Shown here piece by piece: positions 1 to 8,224 of a DNA stretch of 64,000 nucleotides. The notes under the pieces were generated by a model that saw nothing but the letters and a program-made list of their open reading frames with translations, did not search any database and had not been told where the DNA came from. The number at the start of each line of letters is the position of its first letter. The stretch's first letter is position 1. The stretch comes from JACVRW01 sp963764665 (lineage in GTDB: Bacteria; Actinomycetota; Thermoleophilia; Solirubrobacterales; Thermoleophilaceae): contig CAVXTL010000022.1 of assembly GCA_963764665.1 (NCBI GenBank), positions 118,237-182,236 on the forward strand, in the 5' to 3' direction. The position numbers and the translations under genes were made by a program.

Positions 1-1743
1 GTTCATGCCCTCGCTCGGGGCCACCACGAGGAAGCCCACCCGCTCGCTCATCCCCCAGCGCTCGACCATCGCGCGGGCGAGCCGGGTGACCTGCTGGATG
101 TCCGACTCGGCGCCGGTGGTGGCCTCGTTGAACTCGAGCTCCTCGGCGGCCCGCCCGCCGATCGACACGCGGATCTTGGCGCGCAGCTCGTCCTCCGAGT
201 AGTTGAAGCGGTCGTCCTCCGGCGTCGAGAGGGTCACGCCGAGCGCCATCCCGCGCGGGATGATCGACACCTTGCGCACCGGATCGGCGCCGGGGGTGAG
301 CATCCCCACGATGGCGTGGCCCGACTCGTGGTAGGCGATGCGGCGCCGGTCGGCCTCGCTGAGCACCAGCTTGCGGGCCGTGCCGAGCTGGATCTTCTCG
401 AGCGCGTCCGTGAAGTCCGAGCGCTGCACCTGCCGGTGTCCGCGCCGGGCCGCCAGCAGCGCCGCCTCGTTCACGAGGTTGGCCAGATCCGCGCCCACCA
501 TTCCCGGCGTGGACTGCGCCAGCCGCTCGAGGTCCACGTCGTCGGCCAGCGGCACCGAGCGCGTGTGCACGCGCAGGATCAGCTCCCTGCCCTTGCCGTC
601 GGGCGGCGACACCACCACGCGCCGGTCGAAGCGGCCGGGACGCAGAAGCGCCGCATCCAGCACGTCGGGCCGGTTGGTGGCCGCCAGCACGATCACACCG
701 ACGTTGGGATCGAAGCCGTCCATCTCGGTGAGGATCTGGTTGAGCGTCTGCTCGCGCTCGTCATGGCCCCCGAGGCCCCCGCCGCGGCCGCGCGCGCCGC
801 CGATGGCGTCGAGCTCGTCGATGAACACGATCGCGGGCGCCGCCTCCTCGGCCTGCTTGAAGAGGTCGCGCACGCGCGAGGCGCCGATGCCCACGATCGC
901 CTCGATGAACTCGGCTGCCGAGGCGGAGAAGAACGGCACGCCGGCCTCGCCGGCCACGGCCCGCGCCAGCAGCGTCTTGCCGGTGCCCGGCGGTCCCGAG
1001 AGCAGCACGCCGCGCGGGATCCGCGCACCGAGCTTCTGGTACTTCTCGGGCTCCTTCAGGAAGTCCACGACCTCCTCCAGCTCGGCCTTGGCATCGTCGA
1101 TGCCGGCCACGTCGGCGAAGGTCACGGTCTGCTCCGAGCTCTCGACCCGCTTCGCGCGCGAGCGCCCGAACTGGGAGAGCATGCCGCCGCCCCCCGCCGC
1201 GCCCGCCGCGCGCCGGGCGAACCAGACGAACAGAGCCACCAGCAGGATGGTGGGGCCGAAGCTGAACAGGATCGTCTCGAACAGCGAGCGCTCCCCGGGC
1301 GGCTCCGCGTTCACCGTCACCTTGTTCTCTTCGAGCAGCGCCGACAGCGCGTTGTCGTTGGCGAAGGACGGGATCTCGGTCTTGAAGTCCTTCGCCTTGT
1401 CGCCCTTGTAGGTGACCTCCTTCTTGAACTCGCCCTGCACCGTGTCGCCCTCGGCGGCGATCTCCTTGACGTTCCCGTCCTTGACCTGGGCGATGAAGGT
1501 CGGGGTGTAGGGCACCCGGATCACTTCCTTGCCCGGCGCGAGGACCTGCACGAGCAGCCAGTTCACGAGGAACAGCACCGCCAGGATCGTCACGAAGCGC
1601 CGCACGCTGAACGGCAGCATCGGCGGGCGCTGCGCCGGCGCCCCGCGCCCGTCGGGCGCCGGGGTCACGCGCCAGGGACGCTTCTCCGTACCGGCGGGCG
1701 GCGGCGCGGTGCGCGGGTCCGGCGCACGGGACGAGTCGGCCAT
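1..1743 (-). CDS. ftsH: ATP-dependent zinc metalloprotease FtsH (C-terminus beyond window)
   Basis: Membrane-anchored AAA+ protease that extracts and degrades membrane and soluble proteins. The 581 codons visible start at ATG 1743 and run off the left edge, so the C-terminal tail is missing. A proline-rich cytoplasmic N-terminus is followed by a first membrane segment (about residues 50-68), an external domain, a second membrane segment (about 153-176), Walker A GPPGTGKT (about 246-253), Walker B ending FIDELDAIG (about 305-315), the second region of homology with the arginine finger RPGRFDRR, and the zinc site HESGH (472-476). The third metal ligand, the Asp of TTGAESD, is also present. The frame is continuous from the start codon through the zinc site. 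It is divergent from the ECF sigma gene at 1808, with 64 bp between starts. Confidence 0.97.
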   Translation of the reverse strand, partial: MADSSRAPDPRTAPPPAGTEKRPWRVTPAPDGRGAPAQRPPMLPFSVRRFVTILAVLFLVNWLLVQVLAPGKEVIRVPYTPTFIAQVKDGNVKEIAAEGDTVQGEFKKEVTYKGDKAKDFKTEIPSFANDNALSALLEENKVTVNAEPPGERSLFETILFSFGPTILLVALFVWFARRAAGAAGGGGMLSQFGRSRAKRVESSEQTVTFADVAGIDDAKAELEEVVDFLKEPEKYQKLGARIPRGVLLSGPPGTGKTLLARAVAGEAGVPFFSASAAEFIEAIVGIGASRVRDLFKQAEEAAPAIVFIDELDAIGGARGRGGGLGGHDEREQTLNQILTEMDGFDPNVGVIVLAATNRPDVLDAALLRPGRFDRRVVVSPPDGKGRELILRVHTRSVPLADDVDLERLAQSTPGMVGADLANLVNEAALLAARRGHRQVQRSDFTDALEKIQLGTARKLVLSEADRRRIAYHESGHAIVGMLTPGADPVRKVSIIPRGMALGVTLSTPEDDRFNYSEDELRAKIRVSIGGRAAEELEFNEATTGAESDIQQVTRLARAMVERWGMSERVGFLVVAPSEGMN

Positions 1744-1807
1744 CTGCAGGATGGTAGGCAGCGGAGCCCGCTAAAGAATTCAACGACGGTGGGCGTCGTA
1801 TAGACAA

Positions 1808-2311
1808 GTGGCACCACGGCTGCAGCCAGACGGTGCGAGCCTCGACGCGATCGAGCGGATCTACCGTGCTCGGCTGCCCGAGCTCCGCCGTGTGGCGGCG
1901 GCGATCTGCGGGGACCGCGAGCTGGCCCGCGACGCCGTGCAGGATGCGTTCGCCCTGGCCGTGCGCAAGCGCGCGAGCTTCAGCGGACAGGGCCCGCTGG
2001 AGGCCTGGCTGTGGCGGATCGTGGTCAATGCGAGCCGCGACCAGCGCCGCCGGGTGAGGCCCACCGAGGAGCTCGCCGCCGACACGCATCCGCGGAGCAA
2101 TGGGCACGACGAAGCGACGTCCGACCGGGTGCGCGCCGCGCTCATGCTGGTGTCCGAGCGCCAGCGACTGATCCTGTTCCTTCACTACTACGCCGATCTC
2201 GACTACGCCACGATCGCCGCGGTGCTCGAGATCAGCCCCGGAACGGTGGGAGCCGCGCTCCACTCGGCGCGCGCGACCCTCCGGCGACTCCTGGAGGAGG
2301 CTGTTCTATGA
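1808..2311 (+). CDS. ECF-type RNA polymerase sigma factor
   Basis: A 167-residue extracytoplasmic-function sigma factor that would redirect RNA polymerase to a small regulon. Region 2 is visible at about residues 15-80, with the core-binding stretch LARDAVQDAF and an AWLWRIVVNASRDQRRR helix. Region 4 is at about 110-165, with SERQRLILFLHYY and the helix-turn-helix ATIAAVLEISPGTVGAALHSAR. The GTG start at 1808 is the first in-frame start after the divergent ftsH. The stop overlaps the next gene by 4 nt (ATGA), the usual arrangement of a sigma factor with a membrane regulator. No promoter resembling a self-recognition site could be picked out in the 64-bp upstream gap. Confidence 0.88.
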   Translation: MAPRLQPDGASLDAIERIYRARLPELRRVAAAICGDRELARDAVQDAFALAVRKRASFSGQGPLEAWLWRIVVNASRDQRRRVRPTEELAADTHPRSNGHDEATSDRVRAALMLVSERQRLILFLHYYADLDYATIAAVLEISPGTVGAALHSARATLRRLLEEAVL

Positions 2312-3489
2312 CCGATCGCGACGCCCTGGGCACCGCCCTCGAGACGCTCGAGCCGCCATTCGCGGACGAGCCCGTGGACTGGGACGACGTGCTCCGGCGC
2401 GCCTGTGTCGAGCCCGCGCGAGCGCCACGCCGCGGCCGGCGCCGGCGGGCGCTCTTGGCAGTGGCTGCGGCCGCCGCCGTGTGTGGCGCGCTGGTGGCGG
2501 ACCCGTTCGGCGACGAGGACGCCGGGGTGCTGGATCGCGCGCTGGCGGCCATCGGGGACGGGCCGGTGCTGCACGTGGTCACGCGCAGCCCTGGGATGGG
2601 CGGCACGCTCGTGGACCTCCAGAGCGGCGCTCGCACCCAGCTACGGATGGAGCAGGAGACCTGGTTCGATCCGGATCGCGGTTTCCGCGGCACCCTTCGC
2701 TTCGGAGGAAACGTTGTCGAGGAGTACGGCGCGCCGGCGGACAGGCCCGTTCGGATGCGCGCCGCGACGCGGGCGATGGGCGTGTTCACCCGCGATTACC
2801 GGGACGCTCTTCGAGCCGGCCGCGCGCGCGTGCTCAAGGAGGGCGATGTGGCCGGCACGCCGGTGTACTGGCTGCGCGTGGAGGCGGGCACCCCGGGGCC
2901 GCGCCAGGACGTGGCCGTCTCGCGCGAGACCTACGAGCCGGTCTACGTGCGCTTCGGCCCGCGCCGAGGCGGCTTCGGGCAACGGGTGCTGGAGCTCGAG
3001 AGCCTGCCGGCCGGCAGCGGCGAGATCCCCACACGCGCGACCTCCACGACCGTTCCCGGCTTCGAGCCGCTGCCGCGCCGGACCGTCGACCGGGCGGCCG
3101 CGGGCCGGCTGCTCCGGTCGCCGCTCGTGTGGCCTGGCCGGCGCATCGCCGGCCTCCCCCTGACCCGGATGGTGGCCGGCGGGGAGCGCGAGTTCCGCTT
3201 CACGCCGTCGATGCGGCGGCCCCGCTACAGGGCGCCGAACCGCGTGATCTCGCTCTTCTACGGGGGGGACGAGCGGCTCGTGGTGAACCAGGCGCGGCGC
3301 AACACCTACGGCCTGTTCAGGGGTGCGTTCGGCTTGCCTGGCGGATACGTGCCGCCACGCGAGACCGCCCTGGTGGCACGCGGCGGCCGCCAGGCGCTGC
3401 TGCGACGCGGCGAGCTCGTGATCGGGGTCGTGGGATCGCGCCCGGACGACGTGGGTGCCGCGGTGCGGGCGCTCAGCCGAGCCAGGTGA
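2308..3489 (+). CDS. Single-pass membrane protein coupled to the ECF sigma factor (possible anti-sigma factor)
   Basis: A 393-residue protein with a short acidic cytoplasmic N-terminus (about 1-35), an Arg-rich stop (PRRGRRRR), one hydrophobic segment (about 48-63) and a long extracytoplasmic domain with no recognised family. Its start codon overlaps the sigma-factor stop (ATGA), so translation is probably coupled. Size, topology and position fit a membrane regulator that holds the sigma factor and senses an envelope signal. No zinc-binding anti-sigma motif (HxxxCxxC) is visible, so the anti-sigma role is inference from position. The 3' end overlaps the convergent cupin gene by 17 bp. Confidence 0.72.
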   Translation: MTDRDALGTALETLEPPFADEPVDWDDVLRRACVEPARAPRRGRRRRALLAVAAAAAVCGALVADPFGDEDAGVLDRALAAIGDGPVLHVVTRSPGMGGTLVDLQSGARTQLRMEQETWFDPDRGFRGTLRFGGNVVEEYGAPADRPVRMRAATRAMGVFTRDYRDALRAGRARVLKEGDVAGTPVYWLRVEAGTPGPRQDVAVSRETYEPVYVRFGPRRGGFGQRVLELESLPAGSGEIPTRATSTTVPGFEPLPRRTVDRAAAGRLLRSPLVWPGRRIAGLPLTRMVAGGEREFRFTPSMRRPRYRAPNRVISLFYGGDERLVVNQARRNTYGLFRGAFGLPGGYVPPRETALVARGGRQALLRRGELVIGVVGSRPDDVGAAVRALSRAR

Positions 3490-3922
3490 TGCCGTACTTC
3501 TCGGAAGCGGTCGCGTAGGCCTCCGGACCGATCGTGCCGGCCCGCTCGGCGGCGTCGAGCTCGCGGAAGAAGCCCTCGAACCCGGCCGGAGAGGTCATCG
3601 CGAGCAGCCTCCCCACGCCCGGCTCGACGCGACGCTGCGAGTGCGGCACCCCGCGCGGCAAGAAGGCCGTGCCTCCCGGCCCGAGGCGGAACTCGTCGTC
3701 CCCGCATTGGACCACGTGCTCGCCCTCGAGGATGAAGAAGAGCTCGTCCTCGTTGGCGTGGACGTGAAGCGGAGTGTCGAGCAGCGGCGGAGCCTCCTCG
3801 ACGATGCTGAACGCTCCGCCCGTGGTCTCGGCGGACGCCCTGATCACGAACATGCCACCCGCGAACGAGAGCTGCTCGCCGCCGTCGGCGGGTAGCGCAT
3901 AGCCCGAAGCCTGGGCGGACAA
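3473..3922 (-). CDS. Cupin-domain protein
   Basis: A 149-residue single-domain cupin. Motif 1 reads PLHVHANEDELFFILEG (H53, H55, E58 or E60 as likely metal ligands) and motif 2 reads FLPRGVPHSQRR (H94), so the 3-His/1-Glu metal site looks complete. The C-terminal 30 residues are helical and acidic. Small cupins of this kind include sugar isomerases, dioxygenases and non-enzymatic sensors, and nothing in the sequence selects one. It ends tail-to-tail with the membrane protein at 2308-3489 and starts just downstream of the UBP zinc-finger gene on the same strand, with a 4-bp gap, so the two may share a transcript. Confidence 0.85.
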   Translation of the reverse strand: MSAQASGYALPADGGEQLSFAGGMFVIRASAETTGGAFSIVEEAPPLLDTPLHVHANEDELFFILEGEHVVQCGDDEFRLGPGGTAFLPRGVPHSQRRVEPGVGRLLAMTSPAGFEGFFRELDAAERAGTIGPEAYATASEKYGITWLG

Positions 3923-3926
3923 AGCC

Positions 3927-4247
3927 TCAGCCCATCAGGGGCGACGGCGGGATGCGGGTCTCGCCCTGGATCTCCGGGATCAGCATCCCGACCTGATCTA
4001 CGAAGCACCAGCACCAGTCCTCGCCCGGCTCGAGCGAGCGCATGACCGGATGCTCGCTGTCCGTGGCGTGCGCGGTGGCGTGACGGTTGGGCGAGTCGTC
4101 GCAGCAGCCCACGTGACCGCACTCGAGGCAGATGCGCAGGTGCATCCACTTGCCCCCGGTGGCGAGGCAGTCCTCGCAGCCCTCCACCGCCTCCGGGAGC
4201 TGCGTGAGCTTGACGTGGTCCCGGTGTGTGCAGACCGCCACTGGCAT
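3927..4247 (-). CDS. UBP-type zinc-finger protein
   Basis: About 106 residues carrying the ZnF-UBP signature: an early C-x-H, then CEDC, LRICLECGHVGCCD and a His-rich stretch RHATAHATDSEHP, followed by a tryptophan-rich end (DWCWCFVD). In eukaryotes this fold binds the C-terminal Gly-Gly of ubiquitin; the bacterial relatives are small stand-alone proteins of unknown partner. I start at ATG 4247, which follows an AGAAG ribosome site. An in-frame ATG at 4298 would add 17 residues but would leave only 2 bp between it and the divergent peroxiredoxin start. The 53-bp gap between the two starts must hold both promoters. Confidence 0.82.
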   Translation of the reverse strand: MPVAVCTHRDHVKLTQLPEAVEGCEDCLATGGKWMHLRICLECGHVGCCDDSPNRHATAHATDSEHPVMRSLEPGEDWCWCFVDQVGMLIPEIQGETRIPPSPLMG

Positions 4248-4300
4248 GATCTTCTCAAGATGGCCCCCGAAACGACAACTCGGACATAGAGGAGACACTG

Positions 4301-4960
4301 GTGACTCTGCGGATCGGAGACACGGCCCCGGACTTCGAGGCCGACACGACTGAAGGCCCCATTCGGTTCCACGACTGGATCGGCGACGGCTGGGCGGTGC
4401 TGTTCTCGCACCCCAAGGACTTCACCCCCGTGTGCACCACCGAGCTCGGCTACATGGCCAAGGTCAAGCCCGACTTCGACAGCCGGAACGTGAAGGTCAT
4501 CGGCCTGTCGGTGGATCCGGTGGACCGGCACAGCGAGTGGTTCGACGACATCGAGGCGACCCAGGGCACCGCGCCGAACTACCCGCTGATCGGCGACGTG
4601 GACTACAAGGTGTCGAAGCTCTACGACATGCTTCCCGACGATGTCGAGGGCGACCCGCTGGAGCGCACGCCGGCGGACAACCAGACGGTCCGCAACGTCG
4701 TGGTGGTCGGCCCGGACAAGAAGGTGAAGCTGATCCTCGCCTACCCGATGACCACGGGCCGCAACTTCGACGAGGTCCTGCGGGTGATCGACTCGCTCCA
4801 GCTGACCGCCAAGCACAAGGTCGCGACGCCGGTCAACTGGAAGCAGGGCGAGGACGTGATCATCGCCGGCTCGGTGTCCGACGACGCCGCCCGCGAGCAG
4901 TATCCCGACGGCTGGGAGTCGCCGCGCCCGTACATCCGGATCGTGCCGCAGCCGAGTTGA
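4301..4960 (+). CDS. 1-Cys peroxiredoxin (Prx6 type)
   Basis: A 219-residue thiol peroxidase that reduces hydrogen and organic peroxides. The thioredoxin-fold core carries the peroxidatic motif PKDFTPVCTTE with the reactive cysteine at residue 45. The C-terminal dimerisation arm of the Prx6 group is present (residues about 165-219, with VATPVNWKQGEDVII). No second conserved cysteine for a 2-Cys mechanism is seen. The GTG start at 4301 follows a good GAGGAGA ribosome site. The divergent UBP zinc-finger gene shares the upstream gap. Length and motif order match the family well. Confidence 0.95.
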   Translation: MTLRIGDTAPDFEADTTEGPIRFHDWIGDGWAVLFSHPKDFTPVCTTELGYMAKVKPDFDSRNVKVIGLSVDPVDRHSEWFDDIEATQGTAPNYPLIGDVDYKVSKLYDMLPDDVEGDPLERTPADNQTVRNVVVVGPDKKVKLILAYPMTTGRNFDEVLRVIDSLQLTAKHKVATPVNWKQGEDVIIAGSVSDDAAREQYPDGWESPRPYIRIVPQPS

Positions 4961-5031
4961 GCGGGGCAGGCGATGAGTGCTGCGCTGCCGCGCGGTCTTA
5001 GCCTGCGAAACCCCGCGAACAGGAGGACGAG

Positions 5032-5598
5032 ATGGCAAAGCTGGTCGTGTCGCAATTCATCACGCTCGACGGCGTCGTCGAGGACCCGGGCGGCTCCGAG
5101 GACCTCGACCGCGGCGGTTGGGCCTTCAAGTTCGACCGCGGGCCCGACGGCGACAAGTTCAAGCTCGACGAGCTCAAGGCAGCGGACTCCCTGTTGCTCG
5201 GCCGGGTGACCTACGAGGGCTTCGCCGACGCCTGGCCGTCCCGCGAGGGCGAGTTCGCCGACAAGTTCAACACCATGCCCAAGTACGTGGTCTCCACGAC
5301 TATGGAGAGCGCCGACTGGAACAACTCGACCATCATCAAGGACGACGTGGCGGGCCAGGTGGCGAAGCTCAAGGCCGAGCCCGGCGGCGACATCCTCGTG
5401 AACGGCAGCGTCCAGCTCGTGCAGACCCTGATCGAGCACGGGCTGGTGGACGAGCTCCGGCTGATGGTGTTCCCGATCGCTCTCGGCACCGGCAAGCGGT
5501 TGTTCGGCGAGGCGAACGACACCACGTCGTTCAAGCTCACCGAGACGACGCCGGCGGGCGAGACCCTGGTGCTGATCTACGAGCCCGCCGGGGCGTGA
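5032..5598 (+). CDS. Dihydrofolate reductase / RibD C-terminal domain family protein
   Basis: A 188-residue protein beginning MAKLVVSQFITLDGVVEDPGG, the hallmark N-terminus of the RibD_C/DHFR-like family, with the later signatures LLLGRVTYEGFADAWPSR, ILVNGSVQLVQTLIEHGLVDELRLMVFPI and GTGKRLF. These proteins bind NADPH in a Rossmann-like DHFR fold. Most stand-alone members, including this one, have no proven substrate and should not be called folA. An AGGAGG-like site (AACAGGAGGACGAG) precedes ATG 5032. The next gene, trmO, starts inside the stop codon (GTGA overlap), so the two are translationally coupled. Confidence 0.9.
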   Translation: MAKLVVSQFITLDGVVEDPGGSEDLDRGGWAFKFDRGPDGDKFKLDELKAADSLLLGRVTYEGFADAWPSREGEFADKFNTMPKYVVSTTMESADWNNSTIIKDDVAGQVAKLKAEPGGDILVNGSVQLVQTLIEHGLVDELRLMVFPIALGTGKRLFGEANDTTSFKLTETTPAGETLVLIYEPAGA

Positions 5599-5996
5599 CG
5601 GAGGCCCGTATCGAGCTCACGCCGATCGGGGTCGTCGACTCCGCGCTGACGGATCCGGCCGCGGCTCCCAAGCAGGGCCACGAGGGCGGGCCCGACGCCT
5701 GGCTCGTGTTCGAGCCGGGCGTCGCGGACGGTCTTTCCGACGTCGGGCCGGGCGACCGGATCATCGTCCTGACCTGGCTGGACCGGGCCGGCCGCGACGT
5801 GCTCCGGGTGCACCCGCGCGACGATCCCGCCAACCCGCTGCGCGGGGTGTTCAGCACGCGCTCGGCCGACAGGCCCAACCCGATCGGCCTCCACCCGGTC
5901 GAGGTGCTTGCCGTGGACGGTCTCCGGATACAGGTGGGCGGCCTGGAGGCCGTGGACGGGACGCCGATCGTCGACGTGAAGCCGGTGCTCGCCTAA
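5595..5996 (+). CDS. trmO: tRNA (adenine37-N6)-methyltransferase TrmO
   Basis: A 133-residue protein of the TrmO/TsaA (UPF0066) beta-barrel family, which uses S-adenosylmethionine to methylate the t6A37 base of threonine tRNAs. The family pattern is clear: IELTPIGVVDS at the start, then LTWLDRAGRDVLRVHPR and the signature GVFSTRSADRPNPIGLHPVEVL, and VDGTPIVDVKPVL at the end. The GTG start at 5595 overlaps the upstream stop by 4 nt. In-frame, non-overlapping alternatives would cut the conserved first strand. It lacks the extra C-terminal domain of the long E. coli form. The 3' end overlaps the convergent gene by 4 bp. Confidence 0.92.
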   Translation: MTEARIELTPIGVVDSALTDPAAAPKQGHEGGPDAWLVFEPGVADGLSDVGPGDRIIVLTWLDRAGRDVLRVHPRDDPANPLRGVFSTRSADRPNPIGLHPVEVLAVDGLRIQVGGLEAVDGTPIVDVKPVLA

Positions 5997-6430
5997 GAGA
6001 GCTTCCTGTAGGTGAGGTCGAAGTCGTGCTCCCAGGTCGTGCGGTCGTGGGCGATCTCCCAGGCTCCCTCGATGGTCTGGCCGTCGTCGGTGAATTTGCC
6101 CGTGTAGCGCTGCGAGAAGTCGAGCGCCGAGAAGTCCTCCGCATCCCGCCACAGCTTCCATTCCCCGTCGCCGAAGCTCATCTCGTACACACGGGCCACG
6201 CCGCGGGAGTCGAAGTAGTGCTGCAGGAAGGTGTCCCGGGGCTCGTTGAAGCCGAGGATCGCCAGGCCGTCCGGCGCCTCCGGCACCGGCACCTGCCAGC
6301 GCTGCACGACGAACTGCCGTCCCGGCATCCACTCGAACGAGAGCCGCGCGCCGACGTCCCCGGGCGGGACACCCGGAAGGCGCACCTCCATGCTCCACTC
6401 GCCGATGAGCACCTCGAGCCGCTCCACCAT
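5993..6430 (-). CDS. Conserved hypothetical protein (lipocalin/DUF1579-like)
   Basis: A 145-residue protein rich in beta strands and aromatic residues: MVERLEVLIGEWSMEV at the start, FEWMPGRQFVVQRW, DTFLQHYFDSRGVARVYEM, and WEIAHDRTTWEHDFDLTYRK at the end. The pattern (GEW near the start, then strands describing a ligand-binding barrel) resembles small lipocalin-like families such as DUF1579. No catalytic motif is seen and I cannot name a function. The ATG at 6430 follows a strong AGGAGG, which fixes the start. It is divergent from the HhH-GPD gene by 33 bp. Confidence 0.75.
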   Translation of the reverse strand: MVERLEVLIGEWSMEVRLPGVPPGDVGARLSFEWMPGRQFVVQRWQVPVPEAPDGLAILGFNEPRDTFLQHYFDSRGVARVYEMSFGDGEWKLWRDAEDFSALDFSQRYTGKFTDDGQTIEGAWEIAHDRTTWEHDFDLTYRKLS

Positions 6431-6463
6431 CTTCGCCCTCCTGTCCCAAGGTACGATCGGCGC

Positions 6464-7015
6464 ATGCCCGATCGCCTGTTCTTCACGGAGTCCGACGAGG
6501 CGAATGCGCTCATCGCGTCCGATCCGATGGCGCTGCTCGTGGGCTTCGTGCTCGACCAGCAGGTGACCGTACAGAAGGCGTTCTCGGGGCCGCTCGTGCT
6601 GCGCGAGCGCCTCGGCGCGATCGACGCGGAGACGCTGGCGGCGGCCGACCTCGAGCCGGTGTTCAGGACCAAGCCCGCGATCCACCGCTACCCCGGCTCG
6701 ATGGCCGGCCGCGTGCACGCGCTGGCCGTCCACGTGCGAGACAACCTCGGCGGAGACGCGGCGCGCGTATGGACCGACGCGAAGGACTCGGACGAGCTGC
6801 GCGCCAACCTGTCCGCGCTCCCGGGCTTCGGCGAGATGAAGATCAAGGCGCTCGGCGGCGTGCTCGCCAAGCGCTTCGGCGTGGAGGTCGCGCGCGACCT
6901 CGTGCCCTGGCATCCCACGCTCGGCGACGTGGACTCGCCGGAGGCGCTCGCCGATTACCAGGCGGCCAAGCGCATCCACAAGGCCGAATGGTCGAAGGCC
7001 CCGGCGGGCTCGTAG
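6464..7015 (+). CDS. HhH-GPD-type base-excision DNA repair protein
   Basis: A 183-residue protein with the helix-hairpin-helix LPGFGEMKIKALGGVLAKRFG (about residues 125-145) typical of the HhH-GPD glycosylase superfamily, and a long all-helical N-terminus starting with DPMALLVGFVLDQQVTV, which also resembles that superfamily (compare LVxxILxQQ). These proteins flip and remove damaged bases. The usual acidic catalytic residue could not be assigned with certainty. It is a compact relative of Nth/AlkA type enzymes with no Fe-S cysteines. Starts at ATG 6464. The 3' end overlaps the next reading frame by 28 bp. Confidence 0.85.
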   Translation: MPDRLFFTESDEANALIASDPMALLVGFVLDQQVTVQKAFSGPLVLRERLGAIDAETLAAADLEPVFRTKPAIHRYPGSMAGRVHALAVHVRDNLGGDAARVWTDAKDSDELRANLSALPGFGEMKIKALGGVLAKRFGVEVARDLVPWHPTLGDVDSPEALADYQAAKRIHKAEWSKAPAGS

Positions 7016-7458
7016 ACAGCGACACGAGCTGCCCTCGGTGCGGCGCCGGAGCGGCCGCGGGCGCGTCCTCGTGCCGCGACTGCGGCTTCGTCTTCTTCGA
7101 GTCGCCCGCCCGCCGCTCGCTGCCGCGGCCCTCTCCCCTCTGGGCCGCGGTCGCCTTGGGCGTGCTCGCCGGCGGCGCGGCGCTCGTTGTGCTGCTCTCC
7201 CGCGATCCGGCCCCGGAGCCGCCGGGACCGGTACCCGCCATCACCGCCGACCGGCGCCTAGAGGCTCAGCTGCGGACCAGCGGCGTGGACGACGTGGGGG
7301 GCGTGGATTGCCAGGAGACCATTCGTCTGCGCGGCCTGACGCGCTGCGAGCTCCTCTACGACGACGGCGACACGCAGCTGCTGCTGGTCGATCTCACCGA
7401 CGACGGCGAGCTGGACATCCAGCAGCCCTATCCGGCGCAGCGGCGTCCGGGGCCCTAG
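6988..7458 (+). CDS. Zinc-ribbon membrane protein with secreted DUF4333-like domain
   Basis: About 156 residues. The N-terminus holds a zinc ribbon with CPRCG and CRDCG about 10 residues apart (CxxC-x10-CxxC). A single hydrophobic segment follows (LWAAVALGVLAGGAALVVLL, about residues 49-68), then a short external domain with one cysteine pair, DVGGVDCQETIRL and LTRCELLYDDG, as in DUF4333 proteins of actinobacteria. The start is not certain: ATG 6988 overlaps the upstream gene by 28 bp and is the only ATG before the zinc ribbon in this frame. Function unknown; it may sense or tether. Confidence 0.7.
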   Translation: MVEGPGGLVDSDTSCPRCGAGAAAGASSCRDCGFVFFESPARRSLPRPSPLWAAVALGVLAGGAALVVLLSRDPAPEPPGPVPAITADRRLEAQLRTSGVDDVGGVDCQETIRLRGLTRCELLYDDGDTQLLLVDLTDDGELDIQQPYPAQRRPGP

Positions 7459-7462
7459 CCCG

Positions 7463-8224
7463 TTGAGCAGCATCCTCCTGACCAAGCTCCTGCTCGGCCC
7501 GGGCCTGGTTGTGGGCGCGTCGCTGGCGGGTCGCCGCTGGGGGTCGGCGGTCTCGGGGATCCTCGTGGCGATCCCGATCGTGCTGGGCCCGATCCTCCTG
7601 ATCATCGCCATCGAGCAGGGGGAGCGATTCGGGGCCGAGGCGGCCACGTCCTCGCTACTCGCGATGGTGGCCCTGGCCGTCTACGTGGTGGTGTTCGAGC
7701 GCGCCGGCCGGACGCTCCGCTGGGAGGTGACGACGCTGCTCGGGTGGGCCGCCTTTCTTGCCGTGGCGCTGGCCGTGTCGCAGCTGGACGTGGCACCGGT
7801 GCCCGCGCTGATCGCCGCCTGCGCCGCGTTCGCGCTCGCGCTGCGGGTCACGCCGCCGCCCACGTCTCCCGCCGGCCCGCGCACACCGCCGCCCGCCTGG
7901 GACCTGCCCGCCCGCGCCGTGGCCACCGCCGTCCTGATCGTCGCGGTCACCGGCGCCGCCGACGGACTCGGTCCCGCACTAGCCGGGGCGCTCTCCCCGT
8001 TCCCCGTGGCCACGACGGTGGTGGCGGCATTCGTGCTCGCGCAGGACGGACCGGTGGCCGCCACGGGAATGCTGCGCGGCTTCCTCAGGGCGATCTTCGG
8101 AACCGTGGCGTTCTGCTTCCTGGTCGCGGTCCTCCTGGAGCCGCTGGGGATCGCGCCCGCGTTCGCGATCGGGCTTGCGGGGACCCTCGCCGTGCAGGTC
8201 GTGGTGCTGCTCAGCGAGCGGTGA
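7463..8224 (+). CDS. Multi-pass membrane protein, unknown function
   Basis: A 253-residue hydrophobic protein with about seven or eight predicted membrane segments in two blocks separated by a Pro-rich loop (residues about 130-148). Repeated features such as GILVAIPIVLGPILLIIAIEQG in the first block and ALSPFPVATTVVAAFVLAQDG in the second suggest an internal duplication, each half having a Pro-containing helix followed by an acidic/Gln residue. That is inference from reading. No transporter motif is recognised. The TTG start at 7463 lies 4 bp after the zinc-ribbon gene, so the two may be co-transcribed. The 3' end overlaps the convergent hydrolase by 14 bp. Confidence 0.72.
   Translation: MSSILLTKLLLGPGLVVGASLAGRRWGSAVSGILVAIPIVLGPILLIIAIEQGERFGAEAATSSLLAMVALAVYVVVFERAGRTLRWEVTTLLGWAAFLAVALAVSQLDVAPVPALIAACAAFALALRVTPPPTSPAGPRTPPPAWDLPARAVATAVLIVAVTGAADGLGPALAGALSPFPVATTVVAAFVLAQDGPVAATGMLRGFLRAIFGTVAFCFLVAVLLEPLGIAPAFAIGLAGTLAVQVVVLLSER

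Noticed and set aside
316..1803. Long open frame of 495 codons on the plus strand opposite ftsH
   Set aside because: The minus strand encodes FtsH with every motif in order; the plus-strand product is His/Arg/Leu-rich low complexity, as expected for the antisense of a high-GC gene.
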